64,000 bases of DNA, from assembly GCA_022711595.1 (NCBI GenBank), contig JAKLET010000006.1:1-64000 (forward strand), in the 5' to 3' direction. The translations under genes were made by a program, and so were the position numbers. The notes under the pieces were generated by a model. That model ran no database searches, was not told the origin of the DNA, and saw only the letters and a list, made by a program, of their open reading frames with translations. Positions 45,599 to 53,578 of the stretch are shown in pieces; positions within the stretch are counted from its first letter, which is position 1; every line of letters begins with the position of its first letter. The stretch comes from Deltaproteobacteria bacterium. GTDB taxonomy: Bacteria > Desulfobacterota > Syntrophorhabdia > Syntrophorhabdales > Syntrophorhabdaceae.

Positions 45599-46630
45599 TT
45601 GCTATCAATCTTCGGCACAGCATCAAGAGACATCGGAATCGACTTCGGAACGGCAAATACACTCTTTTATCTGAAAAATAAAGGTATAGTCCTCGATGAG
45701 CCTTCTGTCCTCGCTATGCGCGATAGCGCCCGGGGCGCAAAGAAGGTTGTCGTTGTCGGCAGGAAGGCAAAGAACATGCTGGGCAAGACACCGGATAACA
45801 TAACTGTCAGCCAGCCATTGAAGGATGGCGTCATCTCCGATTTCGAAGCGGCCGCAACCATGCTCAAACACTTCCTGGCGGACATCGGATACAAGAGATT
45901 TGCCGCAAAGCCAAGGATCGTCATCTCCGTCCCGTATGACATCACACCCATAGAACGACGGGCCGTACGAGAGGCCGCCGCATCAGCCGGTAAAGGCGAG
46001 GTATACCTGATCGAAGAGCCAATGGCGGCGGCAATCGGGGCCGGTCTTCCCATTACCGAGCCGGCCGGGAGCATGATCGTTGATATCGGTTCAGGCATCA
46101 CCGAGGTTGCCGTTATAAGCCTCTCCGGCATCGTTTACTGTTATTCCGTTCGCATAGCCGGGGAGGAGATAGATGAGGCCATCGTGAATTATGTCAAGCG
46201 CAAGTATAATCTTCTCATCGGCGGGCAAACCGCGGAGAAGATAAAGATAGCCATCGGCTCGGCATATCCGGGTCCCGATGAAGATGCAAGGACGATGGAA
46301 ATTAATGGCAGGAACCTGGTACACGGGATACCGCAATCACTCAAAATATCATCGCCCGAGGTCCGGGAGGCAATAGCCGAGCCTATCCATTCCATAACTG
46401 ATGCAGTACGCATCGCTCTCGAAAGGATGCCGCCGGAGCTTGCGTCGGACATTATCGATACGGGCATCACCCTGAGCGGTGGCGGAAGCCTCCTGAAAGA
46501 CCTTGACCTCTTGATCGAAAAAGTCACGCAGGTTCCCGTCCATGTTGCCGACAACCCGATGAACGTAGTGGCCGAAGGGGCAGGCAGGGTACTTGATGAG
46601 CTGGCCCTTCTGAAAGAGATTTCCAGGTAA
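45599..46630 (+). CDS. mreB: MreB rod-shape protein
   Basis: The start is a TTG at 45599 with AAGGAG at 45585-45590. The 343-aa protein has the actin-fold signatures: DIGIDFGTANTLFYLKNKG (phosphate 1), DIGSGITEVAVISLSG (phosphate 2) and GITLSGGGSLLKDLD (adenosine). Length and motifs are normal for MreB. It stands alone, without mreC or mreD, inside a two-component and sigma-54 cluster, so it may be a second, regulated copy. Confidence 0.95.
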   Translation: MLSIFGTASRDIGIDFGTANTLFYLKNKGIVLDEPSVLAMRDSARGAKKVVVVGRKAKNMLGKTPDNITVSQPLKDGVISDFEAAATMLKHFLADIGYKRFAAKPRIVISVPYDITPIERRAVREAAASAGKGEVYLIEEPMAAAIGAGLPITEPAGSMIVDIGSGITEVAVISLSGIVYCYSVRIAGEEIDEAIVNYVKRKYNLLIGGQTAEKIKIAIGSAYPGPDEDARTMEINGRNLVHGIPQSLKISSPEVREAIAEPIHSITDAVRIALERMPPELASDIIDTGITLSGGGSLLKDLDLLIEKVTQVPVHVADNPMNVVAEGAGRVLDELALLKEISR

Positions 46631-46652
46631 CTTCCACAACATTTTTTGGTTG

Positions 46653-46687
46653 GTTGCTTAATGTGACGCTGCGTTGCAGGAAGCAAC
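46653..46687 (+). promoter_or_regulatory. Tandem upstream activator sites (copy 3)
   Basis: GTTGCTTAATGTGAC (46653-46667) and GTTGCAGGAAGCAAC (46673-46687) are 5 bp apart, as in the three other copies. They are 116 bp before the promoter at 46804. Confidence 0.75.
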
Positions 46688-46803
46688 GCCACTTTCTGTG
46701 AAGAGACGGACCATTTCCGGGAACCTCTCCCTTATTCCTCGCATCGCCCGTCAAAACACCGCTTATCGACGGTGATTGGACCAATAATGCCGGTTTATCC
46801 AGC

Positions 46804-46819
46804 TGGCACGGGCTTTGCT
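46804..46819 (+). promoter_or_regulatory. Sigma-54 promoter (perfect consensus)
   Basis: TGGCACGGGCTTTGCT matches TGGCAC-N5-TTGCT exactly. It would start transcription near 46830, just before the YwqK-like gene at 46870. Confidence 0.85.
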
Positions 46820-46869
46820 TTACAAGAGTCATAGACATTCCAGAACGACGCCAGGAAGGTTTTTACGCA

Positions 46870-47538
46870 ATGAGCAATGGTGAATCGAACAGCGTGGAGC
46901 AAATCACGAAGGTCGTTTCCCATGTCAAGGACGGGTTGCTCGCGATCTATTACTGCGACAACGAGGAAAGGGCCAGCGAAGTACGCCGGCAGAACGGTAC
47001 GGTCATTCATCGCACAGGCAGTATCCCTGACGGTATCATTAAGGAGTATTACAGCAATGGCACCGTACGGAAATCTGTTGAATTCAAGGACGGCTTCGAA
47101 CACGGCCTTTGCACTGAATACTACCCTGGCGGAGAGATGTTCGAGGAATGCCATTACAGACGTGGAGTGTTGCATGGCCCTTCGAAGACGTACCGGCAGG
47201 ACGGCCTGCTCTGGATGGAGACGAATTATAAAAATGGCAGGCTTCACGGACCATTTACGGGCTACTTCGACAATGGCAGTGTTGAGATCAGGACGGAATA
47301 CATTAATGGCAGTCTCCACGGATCATATATCGCATATGACAAGCAGGGATTTGTTATGGAGGAAGGAACTTTTGTGAAGGGGAGGAAACAGGGCACCTAC
47401 CGGGTGTACCATTATACCGGTCATCCGTCCAGGATAGAGAAGTACAAGCAGGGAATACTGGTCAGTTGCGAAGAGTTCGATGAGGATGGAAAGACCATCC
47501 CCACGGTCGGGGTAAAGAATAATTATACCAAAAGGTAG
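46870..47538 (+). CDS. MORN-repeat (YwqK-like) protein
   Basis: This 222-aa protein (ATG 46870) consists of about six MORN-like units, each ending in a variant of YxxNGxxxxxxxYxNGxLHG. Examples are IIKEYYSNGTVRKSVEFKDG and YFDNGSVEIRTEYINGSLHG. It resembles the YwqK group often called toxin-antitoxin component; the biochemical role is unknown. The leading VEQITKVVSHVKDGLLAIYY is shared with the paralogs at 26948 and 51257. It is driven by a perfect sigma-54 promoter and followed 8 bases later by rnk. Confidence 0.8.
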   Translation: MSNGESNSVEQITKVVSHVKDGLLAIYYCDNEERASEVRRQNGTVIHRTGSIPDGIIKEYYSNGTVRKSVEFKDGFEHGLCTEYYPGGEMFEECHYRRGVLHGPSKTYRQDGLLWMETNYKNGRLHGPFTGYFDNGSVEIRTEYINGSLHGSYIAYDKQGFVMEEGTFVKGRKQGTYRVYHYTGHPSRIEKYKQGILVSCEEFDEDGKTIPTVGVKNNYTKR

Positions 47539-47546
47539 GGGGCGGG

Positions 47547-47939
47547 ATGAAAAAGAAACAGATCTACATAACCCAACACGACATGGAGCGTTTGCGTGCG
47601 CTTATGGAAGTCTACGCTGAAAATACCGAACTGTTGGAAGAGATGCTCGACAAGGCGCGGATAGTGCTTCCAAAAGATATTCCGCACAATGTCGTAACGA
47701 TGAACTCCACAGTCCGTGTCAAGGATATTGATACGGGCGAGGAAAGAACATTTACACTCGTTTTCCCGGGAAACAAAGCAGGCAACGACGCTGTTTCTAT
47801 CCTTGCCCCGGCGGGGACAGCACTTATCGGCAGCCGGGAAAAGGACATCGTCGAACGGCAGGTGCCGGCCGGAAAAAAGAGGATGGAGATACTCGAAATA
47901 ATATATCAGCCCGAAAGAGAAGGAAAATATGACATCTGA
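47547..47939 (+). CDS. rnk: Rnk-like nucleoside diphosphate kinase regulator (GreA/GreB C-terminal fold)
   Basis: The 130-aa protein starts MKKKQIYITQHDMERLRALM, with a coiled-coil N-terminus of Rnk type. The GreA/GreB-type FKBP-like C-terminal domain has HNVVTMNSTVRVKDIDTGEE, VSILAPAGTALIGSREKDIV and MEILEIIYQPER. Rnk binds RNA polymerase and alters nucleotide pools. It is co-transcribed with the YwqK-like gene and precedes a sigma factor gene. A broken paralog lies at 51942. Confidence 0.85.
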   Translation: MKKKQIYITQHDMERLRALMEVYAENTELLEEMLDKARIVLPKDIPHNVVTMNSTVRVKDIDTGEERTFTLVFPGNKAGNDAVSILAPAGTALIGSREKDIVERQVPAGKKRMEILEIIYQPEREGKYDI

Positions 47940-47973
47940 CCCGCACAGGGTAACAGGACACGGTTAATGCGCA

Positions 47974-49224
47974 ATGACCGAAGAATTTGTAATCGATCTA
48001 TCCGAAGACCTAATGCGCGTCTATTTGAAGGACGTCCGGAGGTTGCGACCGATGACGGTATCTGAGGAAAAAAAGATCTGCGCAGAGATCGAACAGGCGG
48101 AAATGCGAGAAAAATATCTCCTCTTTACGATACCTCAGGCCATTAAAGAACTCGTCCTGATGGGAAAGCGGCTGGCGCAGGGCTCGACGAGTATTACGGA
48201 TTTTATGAATGACATTGACGGAATTCATTCCAGGAAGGAAGAGAAAAGCCATACAGAAACCGCAATCTCGTCCGTACATATCATAGAAAAGCTCAGCAAG
48301 AAGTTAAGGAACTGTTTGGACACACAAGGCCCGGAAGAAGACTATGTGAAAATCAGGGAAGAATTCGAAGACGCGGTGTCCAGGCTGAATATCAATAAAG
48401 ACATTATTAAACAAATAATAGAGACCATGATTACGGATCCCGGACGCATTGAGACGGCCGAGAAGAAGAAACTGCGAGAGCTGCGCGATATAGATGATCG
48501 TCTCAGGACAATCAGGGAAAGACTTATCCAGGGAAACCTGCGGCTCGTGATCACTATTGCCAAGAAATACCAGAACAGGGGGCTCGACCTGATGGATCTG
48601 CTCCAGGAAGGCAATATAGGGCTCATGCGGGCCGCAGATAAGTATGATCATCGAAAAGGCTACAAGTTTTCGACATATGCCACCTGGTGGATTAGGCAAA
48701 GCATGGTCCGCGCGATCTCGAACTCTTCTAATATCATCAAGATCCCGCTCCACGTCATCGAGAAGAGGACGAAAATCAACAATACGGCGGCGAGGCTTCT
48801 GCAGGAGCTTGAGCGCGAGCCCGACGTCAGGGAAATATCCAAGAGATCAGGATATTCTCAGCAGAAAATCATAGATATAATGGCCGTCCCGGATCCTGCT
48901 ATATCCCTTGAAGCGATTGTCGGGGAAAAGGACACAACCATCGGGGAATGCGTGGCAGACTATAATGGACGGTGCGCCTTTCAGGAGCTTGTCGACGAAT
49001 CACTGAAGGAAGAGATAGGGAAGGTGCTTTCTACCTTGACCACGAGGGAAGAGAAGGTCGTCAGGATGAGGTTCGGCCTTAACAGGCAAAAGGGCTGCAC
49101 CCTGTCGGAAATCGGTGACACCCTCAACATCACACGCGAATACGTCCGCCAGATAGAACTAAAGGCAATGAAAAGGCTGCGTAATCCACTCCGGAAAAGA
49201 GCGCTGGAAAGCTTCCAGGGATAA
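47974..49224 (+). CDS. Sigma-70 family (group 1/2) sigma factor
   Basis: This 416-aa protein has region 1.2 (DLMRVYLKDVRRLRPMTVSE). Region 2 has NLRLVITIAKKYQNRGLDLM, DLLQEGNIGLMRAADKYD and FSTYATWWIRQSMVRAI. Region 3 has IPLHVIEKRTKINNTAARLL and region 4 has LTTREEKVVRMRFGL and TREYVRQIELKAMKRLR. Region 1.1 is missing and the non-conserved part is short, so it is more likely an RpoS/RpoD-like alternative than the housekeeping factor. Its position behind YwqK and Rnk, under a sigma-54 promoter, suggests a regulatory cascade. Confidence 0.9.
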   Translation: MTEEFVIDLSEDLMRVYLKDVRRLRPMTVSEEKKICAEIEQAEMREKYLLFTIPQAIKELVLMGKRLAQGSTSITDFMNDIDGIHSRKEEKSHTETAISSVHIIEKLSKKLRNCLDTQGPEEDYVKIREEFEDAVSRLNINKDIIKQIIETMITDPGRIETAEKKKLRELRDIDDRLRTIRERLIQGNLRLVITIAKKYQNRGLDLMDLLQEGNIGLMRAADKYDHRKGYKFSTYATWWIRQSMVRAISNSSNIIKIPLHVIEKRTKINNTAARLLQELEREPDVREISKRSGYSQQKIIDIMAVPDPAISLEAIVGEKDTTIGECVADYNGRCAFQELVDESLKEEIGKVLSTLTTREEKVVRMRFGLNRQKGCTLSEIGDTLNITREYVRQIELKAMKRLRNPLRKRALESFQG

Positions 49225-49308
49225 AGAAGGGATGAATTATCTCGGATGCTGAAGGGGCCGAGTATTGAAAAATACCCTTTCAGAAAAACACAATAGGAGG
49301 CGTCCATA

Positions 49309-49461
49309 ATGGGAGACAAAGGCGGAAAGAAGATCAAGCATAAGCAGTCAAAGCAGAAGGCCAGCAAACAGGCCAAACAGGTGCAGCAGAAAAAGGACAG
49401 GCAACCCAGCACAGAAGAAAAGGTTGGGTTAGGTAAAACAGCCGGAAGTGCCCGGTCTTAA
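49309..49461 (+). CDS. Small lysine-rich basic protein
   Basis: This 50-aa ORF with ATAGGAGG upstream begins MGDKGGKKIKHKQSKQKASK and is mainly Lys and Gln. It could be a nucleic-acid-binding or chromatin-like peptide. Its position behind the sigma factor gene and the good ribosome site support it. Confidence 0.6.
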   Translation: MGDKGGKKIKHKQSKQKASKQAKQVQQKKDRQPSTEEKVGLGKTAGSARS

Positions 49462-49851
49462 AGAAGGCTGGCAGAGATAATTATGGGTCACCGGTCAGAC
49501 GCTAACGTGGGAAATGATACAATTAGTTAGGGAAAGCCAAATAGCGTCTCATGCCCTCTTATAGCGCAGGCCACCCCCATTCATGTCGAGAAGGGAACGG
49601 CAATAAGAACTCTCCGCGTACCAACGCTCAATTGTCTGATCACTCCACCCACGGGGGAGCACTTTTTATAGCCATTCCCATCCACGCCCCCCACGGTAAT
49701 TTATCCTCCCGATAGATACCCCTGAGAAGCAAACTGTGGGGGGCAACTTATGTTCCGGGTTGTAAACATCCCCTTCTTGATAGGTTCCATCTGCCCGGAA
49801 GATATCCGGTTGCTAACGTGTGTTTGCTGCCCGAATTCGGGGAAAACCAGG

Positions 49852-49886
49852 GTTGCAAAATGTAACTGCGGGTTGAGTTATGCAAC
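49852..49886 (+). promoter_or_regulatory. Tandem upstream activator sites (copy 4)
   Basis: GTTGCAAAATGTAAC (49852-49866) and GTTGAGTTATGCAAC (49872-49886) are 5 bp apart. They lie 51 bp before the promoter at 49938. No gene is found in 49462-49851. Confidence 0.75.
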
Positions 49887-49937
49887 TCTCCACTTCCGCA
49901 CACCTTCCCATGGCCGGCAATCCCGCTCAAAGCTTGG

Positions 49938-49953
49938 TGGCACGCCCCTTGCT
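49938..49953 (+). promoter_or_regulatory. Sigma-54 promoter (perfect consensus) without a clear gene
   Basis: TGGCACGCCCCTTGCT matches the consensus exactly. The predicted start is near 49964. The next intact plus-strand gene is the YwqK-like one at 51257, on the far side of a minus-strand gene. Confidence 0.8.
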
Positions 49954-49971
49954 TCTATATAAACGAACCCC

Positions 49972-50001
49972 GGCTGGTGCCCCAGCCTTGGGGCCTTTTT
50001 T
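49972..50001 (+). terminator. Terminator with overlapping alternative stem
   Basis: GCCCC (49979-49983) and GGGGC (49990-49994), followed by a C and six T bases, form an intrinsic terminator. The bases CCAGCC (49982-49987) can instead pair with GGCTGG (49972-49977), which would break it. It begins only about 15 bases after the predicted transcript start. The region 50002-50569 has one weak frame (50196-50573) and nothing convincing. Confidence 0.65.
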
Positions 50002-50569
50002 CGGATACGCTACTACCCCCAGCGACCGCCGGGTTCACAAAAGCAGAAAAGGGGCTGGTAAAAAGATTGTCCGAGCACGAGCGGTTTGCCGAGGGGGGAC
50101 CCCGCATCACCTCCACGATACAGGTCCCCCTTGATGGCAGCAATACTGGCCAGGAAGCAATAATAGACGAACATCTTTGAGAATGGATACCACCGATGTC
50201 AACACCCGCTCCCCCGTATCCCAACTTAAATTGTCCGAGAAACTCCACTATGGGGGAACAACTTTTGCTTAAATTTTCCCAGGACCTCATCCACCGCCTC
50301 ACGGAAGGGGACTTCCCGGCAGGAAAATTAAAAAGAAGTGCAAGGAAGCCACTGAAAAGCAACCAATACACGGCAACTTTCGCTCACCGGGCAGGATACA
50401 ATATCATGTTAATCTTGGTAGTGTTCCTCCTTATTGAAATAGATAAGCTGTGCGCAACAGACTGCCAGGGTTACCTTCCCGAAACGGATGATTTTTACTA
50501 CCTTGCCGCAAAAATAACATTTCATCCTGGCGCCTTTAATACCCTTCGGTTTTCGATATACCCACAGCA

Positions 50570-50980
50570 TTAAATCCTCATGTATTTGAGCCCCACAGTT
50601 AATAGTGAGATTTCTCTCTCTATCTCTTTGGCACAGTCGAAATATGCATCCTGGTCGTCATGCCATGGATCCCTTATATCCCAGACGAGTAATTTGCACG
50701 ACATGGGGGGTAAGCCTCTTGCGATCCTCGACGACATAGCCACGACGTAATCAATAGCGCTGAGATCAATTGTTACTATGCTGCGCGGCGTATGACCGGA
50801 TGCATCAATATCGAAGTGTGTGCGTAGTATCTCGATCGCTATAGCCGGATCACCGGGCCCATGCGGGCTTACTCCGGCAGACGATACCTCAGCCAAACCC
50901 TTCAATTTATTCCGTCCGATCGCTTCAGCCATTAAACTGCGGCAAGCGTTCCTATAAGAGACGAAAAGCATACGGACCAT
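50570..50980 (-). CDS. LMW phosphatase/ArsC-type protein with Cys-to-Ser change in the P-loop
   Basis: The 136-aa protein has the fold of low-molecular-weight phosphotyrosine phosphatases and arsenate reductases. The P-loop reads FVSYRNACRSLMAEA where the family has a CxGNSCRS-type loop; the nucleophilic Cys is Ser, while Arg and Ser further on are kept. The general-acid region is present (VWDIRDPWHDD). It is therefore probably inactive or altered in function, perhaps a binding protein. It stands alone between two plus-strand blocks. Confidence 0.8.
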   Translation of the reverse strand: MVRMLFVSYRNACRSLMAEAIGRNKLKGLAEVSSAGVSPHGPGDPAIAIEILRTHFDIDASGHTPRSIVTIDLSAIDYVVAMSSRIARGLPPMSCKLLVWDIRDPWHDDQDAYFDCAKEIEREISLLTVGLKYMRI

Positions 50981-51082
50981 ACTACCCCCTCCCTCATCTA
51001 ATTGACACCGACAGTTACCACTTGCCTTTATCTATGCATTTACCAGGCCATGTTCATTCGATAGAAACCGATTTGAAGTTGG

Positions 51083-51098
51083 CGGCACGGAAGATGCA
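51083..51098 (+). promoter_or_regulatory. Weak sigma-54-like promoter
   Basis: CGGCACGGAAGATGCA keeps the GG and GC of the -24/-12 elements but has two changes from consensus. It is about 160 bp before the YwqK-like gene at 51257. No paired activator sites were found in 50981-51256. Confidence 0.4.
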
Positions 51099-51256
51099 GC
51101 AGAAGAATGGATGAATAAAGATGGCTGGACAAGAACCGGACGGATCTGCCCCTGAGGGTTGCCTTTTTAAAAACCTTTCCAAAATCCAAATGCATTGGGC
51201 TCGAAACAAGCTAGTTCCAGTGAGTATGTCAGTCGGTTATTTAAGCGAGGCGAAAT

Positions 51257-51970
51257 ATGGCGGCAATCAAGGACAACGCGATGATGGTTGAGATCACCAG
51301 GATAACAAAAAGGGCCGAACTCGCCGACGAGCACGTACAGATCTCATACTACTGCGGCGACCTTAAGGTAGCTCACGAATTGTATGACTCTAAGGGAAAT
51401 GTTGTTCAGGCATCAGGCAGCATACCCGACGGCACGGTAAAAGAATATTACGACGATGGCATATTAAAAGAAGCCGCGTTATTCCAGGACGGGAAGGCTA
51501 ATGGCAGGAGCATATTATATTACCCCGACGGGAAGATCTTCGAAATGAAGAATTACACAAACGGTCTATTGCACGGCTGGTCCAGAACCTACCGAAGGAA
51601 TGGAACGCTCTGGATGCAGTCGAGCTTCTTCGAAGGGAAACTCCATGGGAGGTTTACCAGCTATCATAACAACGGTATCGCCGAGATCAAGGCAGAGTAT
51701 TGGAATGGGAGGCTCAATGGCCATTCTTTGATATACGACAGGGCAGGGAATTTGAGGAAAGAAGGAGTATTCATCATGGGGAAGCGAAACGGCGAACATT
51801 TATCATACTACGCATCAGGTGAACTCGCGCGGCGCGAGACATACAGGAGCGGATGGCTCCTTTCTTGTGAGGAGTACACGGAGGACGGCATGTCTATTGC
51901 AACATGGGATAATGGTCACAACAGGAGGCCACGCCATTGCAATGGGGAAGATTCATATAACTCGGCATGA
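51257..51970 (+). CDS. MORN-repeat (YwqK-like) protein (paralog)
   Basis: This 237-aa protein (AAGCGAGG before the ATG at 51257) has the same design as the protein at 46870: VEITRITKRAELADEHVQIS, SGSIPDGTVKEYYDDGILKE and several repeats (YYPDGKIFEMKNYTNGLLHG). It overlaps the start of a broken rnk-like gene, repeating the 46870-47939 layout. It is probably the product of a segmental duplication. Confidence 0.8.
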   Translation: MAAIKDNAMMVEITRITKRAELADEHVQISYYCGDLKVAHELYDSKGNVVQASGSIPDGTVKEYYDDGILKEAALFQDGKANGRSILYYPDGKIFEMKNYTNGLLHGWSRTYRRNGTLWMQSSFFEGKLHGRFTSYHNNGIAEIKAEYWNGRLNGHSLIYDRAGNLRKEGVFIMGKRNGEHLSYYASGELARRETYRSGWLLSCEEYTEDGMSIATWDNGHNRRPRHCNGEDSYNSA

Positions 51971-52342
51971 CCTCGAAAGGTTCCAACCAGTTGTCGATAT
52001 ACAAAACGGACCGGAAGCTCCTTTCATCGAAAAACCCAAAAAGGAACTCTATCGGGCCACGATATTGGAACCAACGAATGTCCCCGGTGACGTCGTTACC
52101 ATGAATTCTATCGTCCGGGTACGGAACATAAATACCGCGGGCGAACGGGCATTTCTTCTGGCATTCCCTGGAAAAACAGGTTCGAAAGGTAGAGCCGTTT
52201 CGATCCTGTCGCCCATAGGTATCGCTCTTCCCGCTACAGGGAGTGAGATGTCCTGGAATGGCACCTGTCCTCGGGCCGCGTAGAAATACGGGTGGCGGAG
52301 ATCATCTATCGGCCGGAAAGACCCGGCAATAACAAGTTGTGA
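51942..52342 (+). pseudogene. rnk: Frameshifted Rnk-like gene
   Basis: From the ATG at 51942 the frame gives MGKIHITRHDLERFQPVVDI, VPGDVVTMNSIVRVRNINTA and AVSILSPIGIALPATG. The last part then goes out of frame: after about 52250 the next frame gives WHLSSGRVEIRVAEIIYRPE, matching the C-terminus of the Rnk-like protein at 47547. A single base lost near 52245 is enough. It overlaps the end of the YwqK-like gene by 29 bases. Confidence 0.75.
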
Positions 52343-52355
52343 TTGGAGATGCAAA

Positions 52356-52883
52356 ATGACCAGAAGCGCATTCATCGTTCGCGTACCGGAAGCCGAACGT
52401 ATTGTTCACCGTCTCCGGACACATTACGATCCCCGGGCAGCCGCCGGTATACCTGCCCATATTGTTATCCTTTCGCCGTTCATGGCTCCCGAACTGATAG
52501 GCGATGATGTCATTCAAAGGGCGCGGAACGTTTTCTCGTCTTTCGGCCCGTTCACATTTGTCCTCAAGGATATTGGAAGATGGCCGGAGACCACGATTCT
52601 TTTCGCATCTCCGTCTCACTGCTTCACCGATATCACGAACGCGATAAGCGAAGAATTTCCTGATTACCCGCCCTATGCCGAGATGTATGACGAGATCGTT
52701 CCGCATCTGACGATCGCGGACGGGAATGCGGATAATGCATACATCGCGGAACACAAGCTCAAAACGATTCTGGATCGTCATGGCCCTATCGAATCGAAAT
52801 GCGCTATAGTCGATCTTATCGAGAACTCGTCCGGGACATGGAAGACGATGCATACGTTCAGTCTGGCAGACGAGGAAAGTTGA
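52356..52883 (+). CDS. 2H phosphoesterase (2'-5' RNA ligase family)
   Basis: The 175-aa protein has both HxT/V motifs of the 2H phosphoesterase fold: AHIVIL (about residue 35) and PHLTIAD (about 119). TTILFASPSHCFTDITNAIS and YPPYAEMYDEIVPHL lie between and around them. Members open cyclic phosphates or 2'-5' linkages in RNA. It follows the broken rnk gene by 13 bases in the same orientation. Confidence 0.85.
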   Translation: MTRSAFIVRVPEAERIVHRLRTHYDPRAAAGIPAHIVILSPFMAPELIGDDVIQRARNVFSSFGPFTFVLKDIGRWPETTILFASPSHCFTDITNAISEEFPDYPPYAEMYDEIVPHLTIADGNADNAYIAEHKLKTILDRHGPIESKCAIVDLIENSSGTWKTMHTFSLADEES

Positions 52884-52955
52884 GATTAAATCTTCTGAGA
52901 AAATCGAAAAGCCAAGCTACAGATACGTAAGACCGCCGCGATATTCAATCAAAGG

Positions 52956-53492
52956 ATGGCCAGAATGAAAAGAAACAAGATAAAGAAGCGATTCAGCAAC
53001 CTGCTCAAGCCGCGTTTGAATGGCTTGTTCTTCCCGCATGGGATCTACGGCCAGATCGTATATTACCTGGAAAGAGACGGCTATTACGGCCCGCACACAA
53101 TCCCCGAATACGTAGTGCCCGTTTATTATAGTTCCGGGGCTCTGTCAAAGCTCAAAGAAAACTCTGAAGACCACAAAATAGCTATCGAGGCAGCCCATGA
53201 CGGCGATCTCGATAAGCTTATGAACGGGGTAGACCTTGCCTACGGCAATCAATGGAAACTTCCTCCCTCGGTATTTAGCGACATGGTGAGTTCAGGCTGC
53301 AAGCCTGATGTTCACTACTTAGATAAAGACTTCAATAACGGGCAGTATCTGGAACTCTTCGACTTCCTAAATGATAAAACCCGAAGCAATCATGATCTGA
53401 TCTCCTGGGAAGGCCTTGAAACGGCTGATATGAAGTTCTGGTGTTACATGTTCACCAAGGCCGGTGCTATTTCTCTGAGGCCCGCGAAATAG
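52956..53492 (+). CDS. Hypothetical protein
   Basis: This 178-aa protein, ATG at 52956 or 52965, has a basic N-terminus (KRNKIKKRFSNLLKPRL), Tyr-rich segments (YYLERDGYYGPHTIPEYVVP) and a helical middle. No family was recognised. Confidence 0.5.
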   Translation: MARMKRNKIKKRFSNLLKPRLNGLFFPHGIYGQIVYYLERDGYYGPHTIPEYVVPVYYSSGALSKLKENSEDHKIAIEAAHDGDLDKLMNGVDLAYGNQWKLPPSVFSDMVSSGCKPDVHYLDKDFNNGQYLELFDFLNDKTRSNHDLISWEGLETADMKFWCYMFTKAGAISLRPAK

Positions 53493-53578
53493 ATCAGCAA
53501 AATCATACCTGAGGCAGAAAGCATCTGACAGAACCGAAAATATCGGCCATAGCTATCGGGGGGAATTACAATTCAAAG

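Noticed and set aside
49977-50180. 67-aa frame after the orphan sigma-54 promoter
   Set aside because: It begins within the terminator and has no ribosome site. The second half looks slightly protein-like but there is not enough to call a gene.
50196-50573. 125-aa plus-strand frame
   Set aside because: No ribosome site, poor composition at the start, and it runs into the end of the convergent phosphatase-like gene.
51160-51200. A GTTGC half-site before the YwqK-like gene at 51257 as a fifth activator site
   Set aside because: The matching GCAAC half and the 5-bp tandem arrangement are missing.
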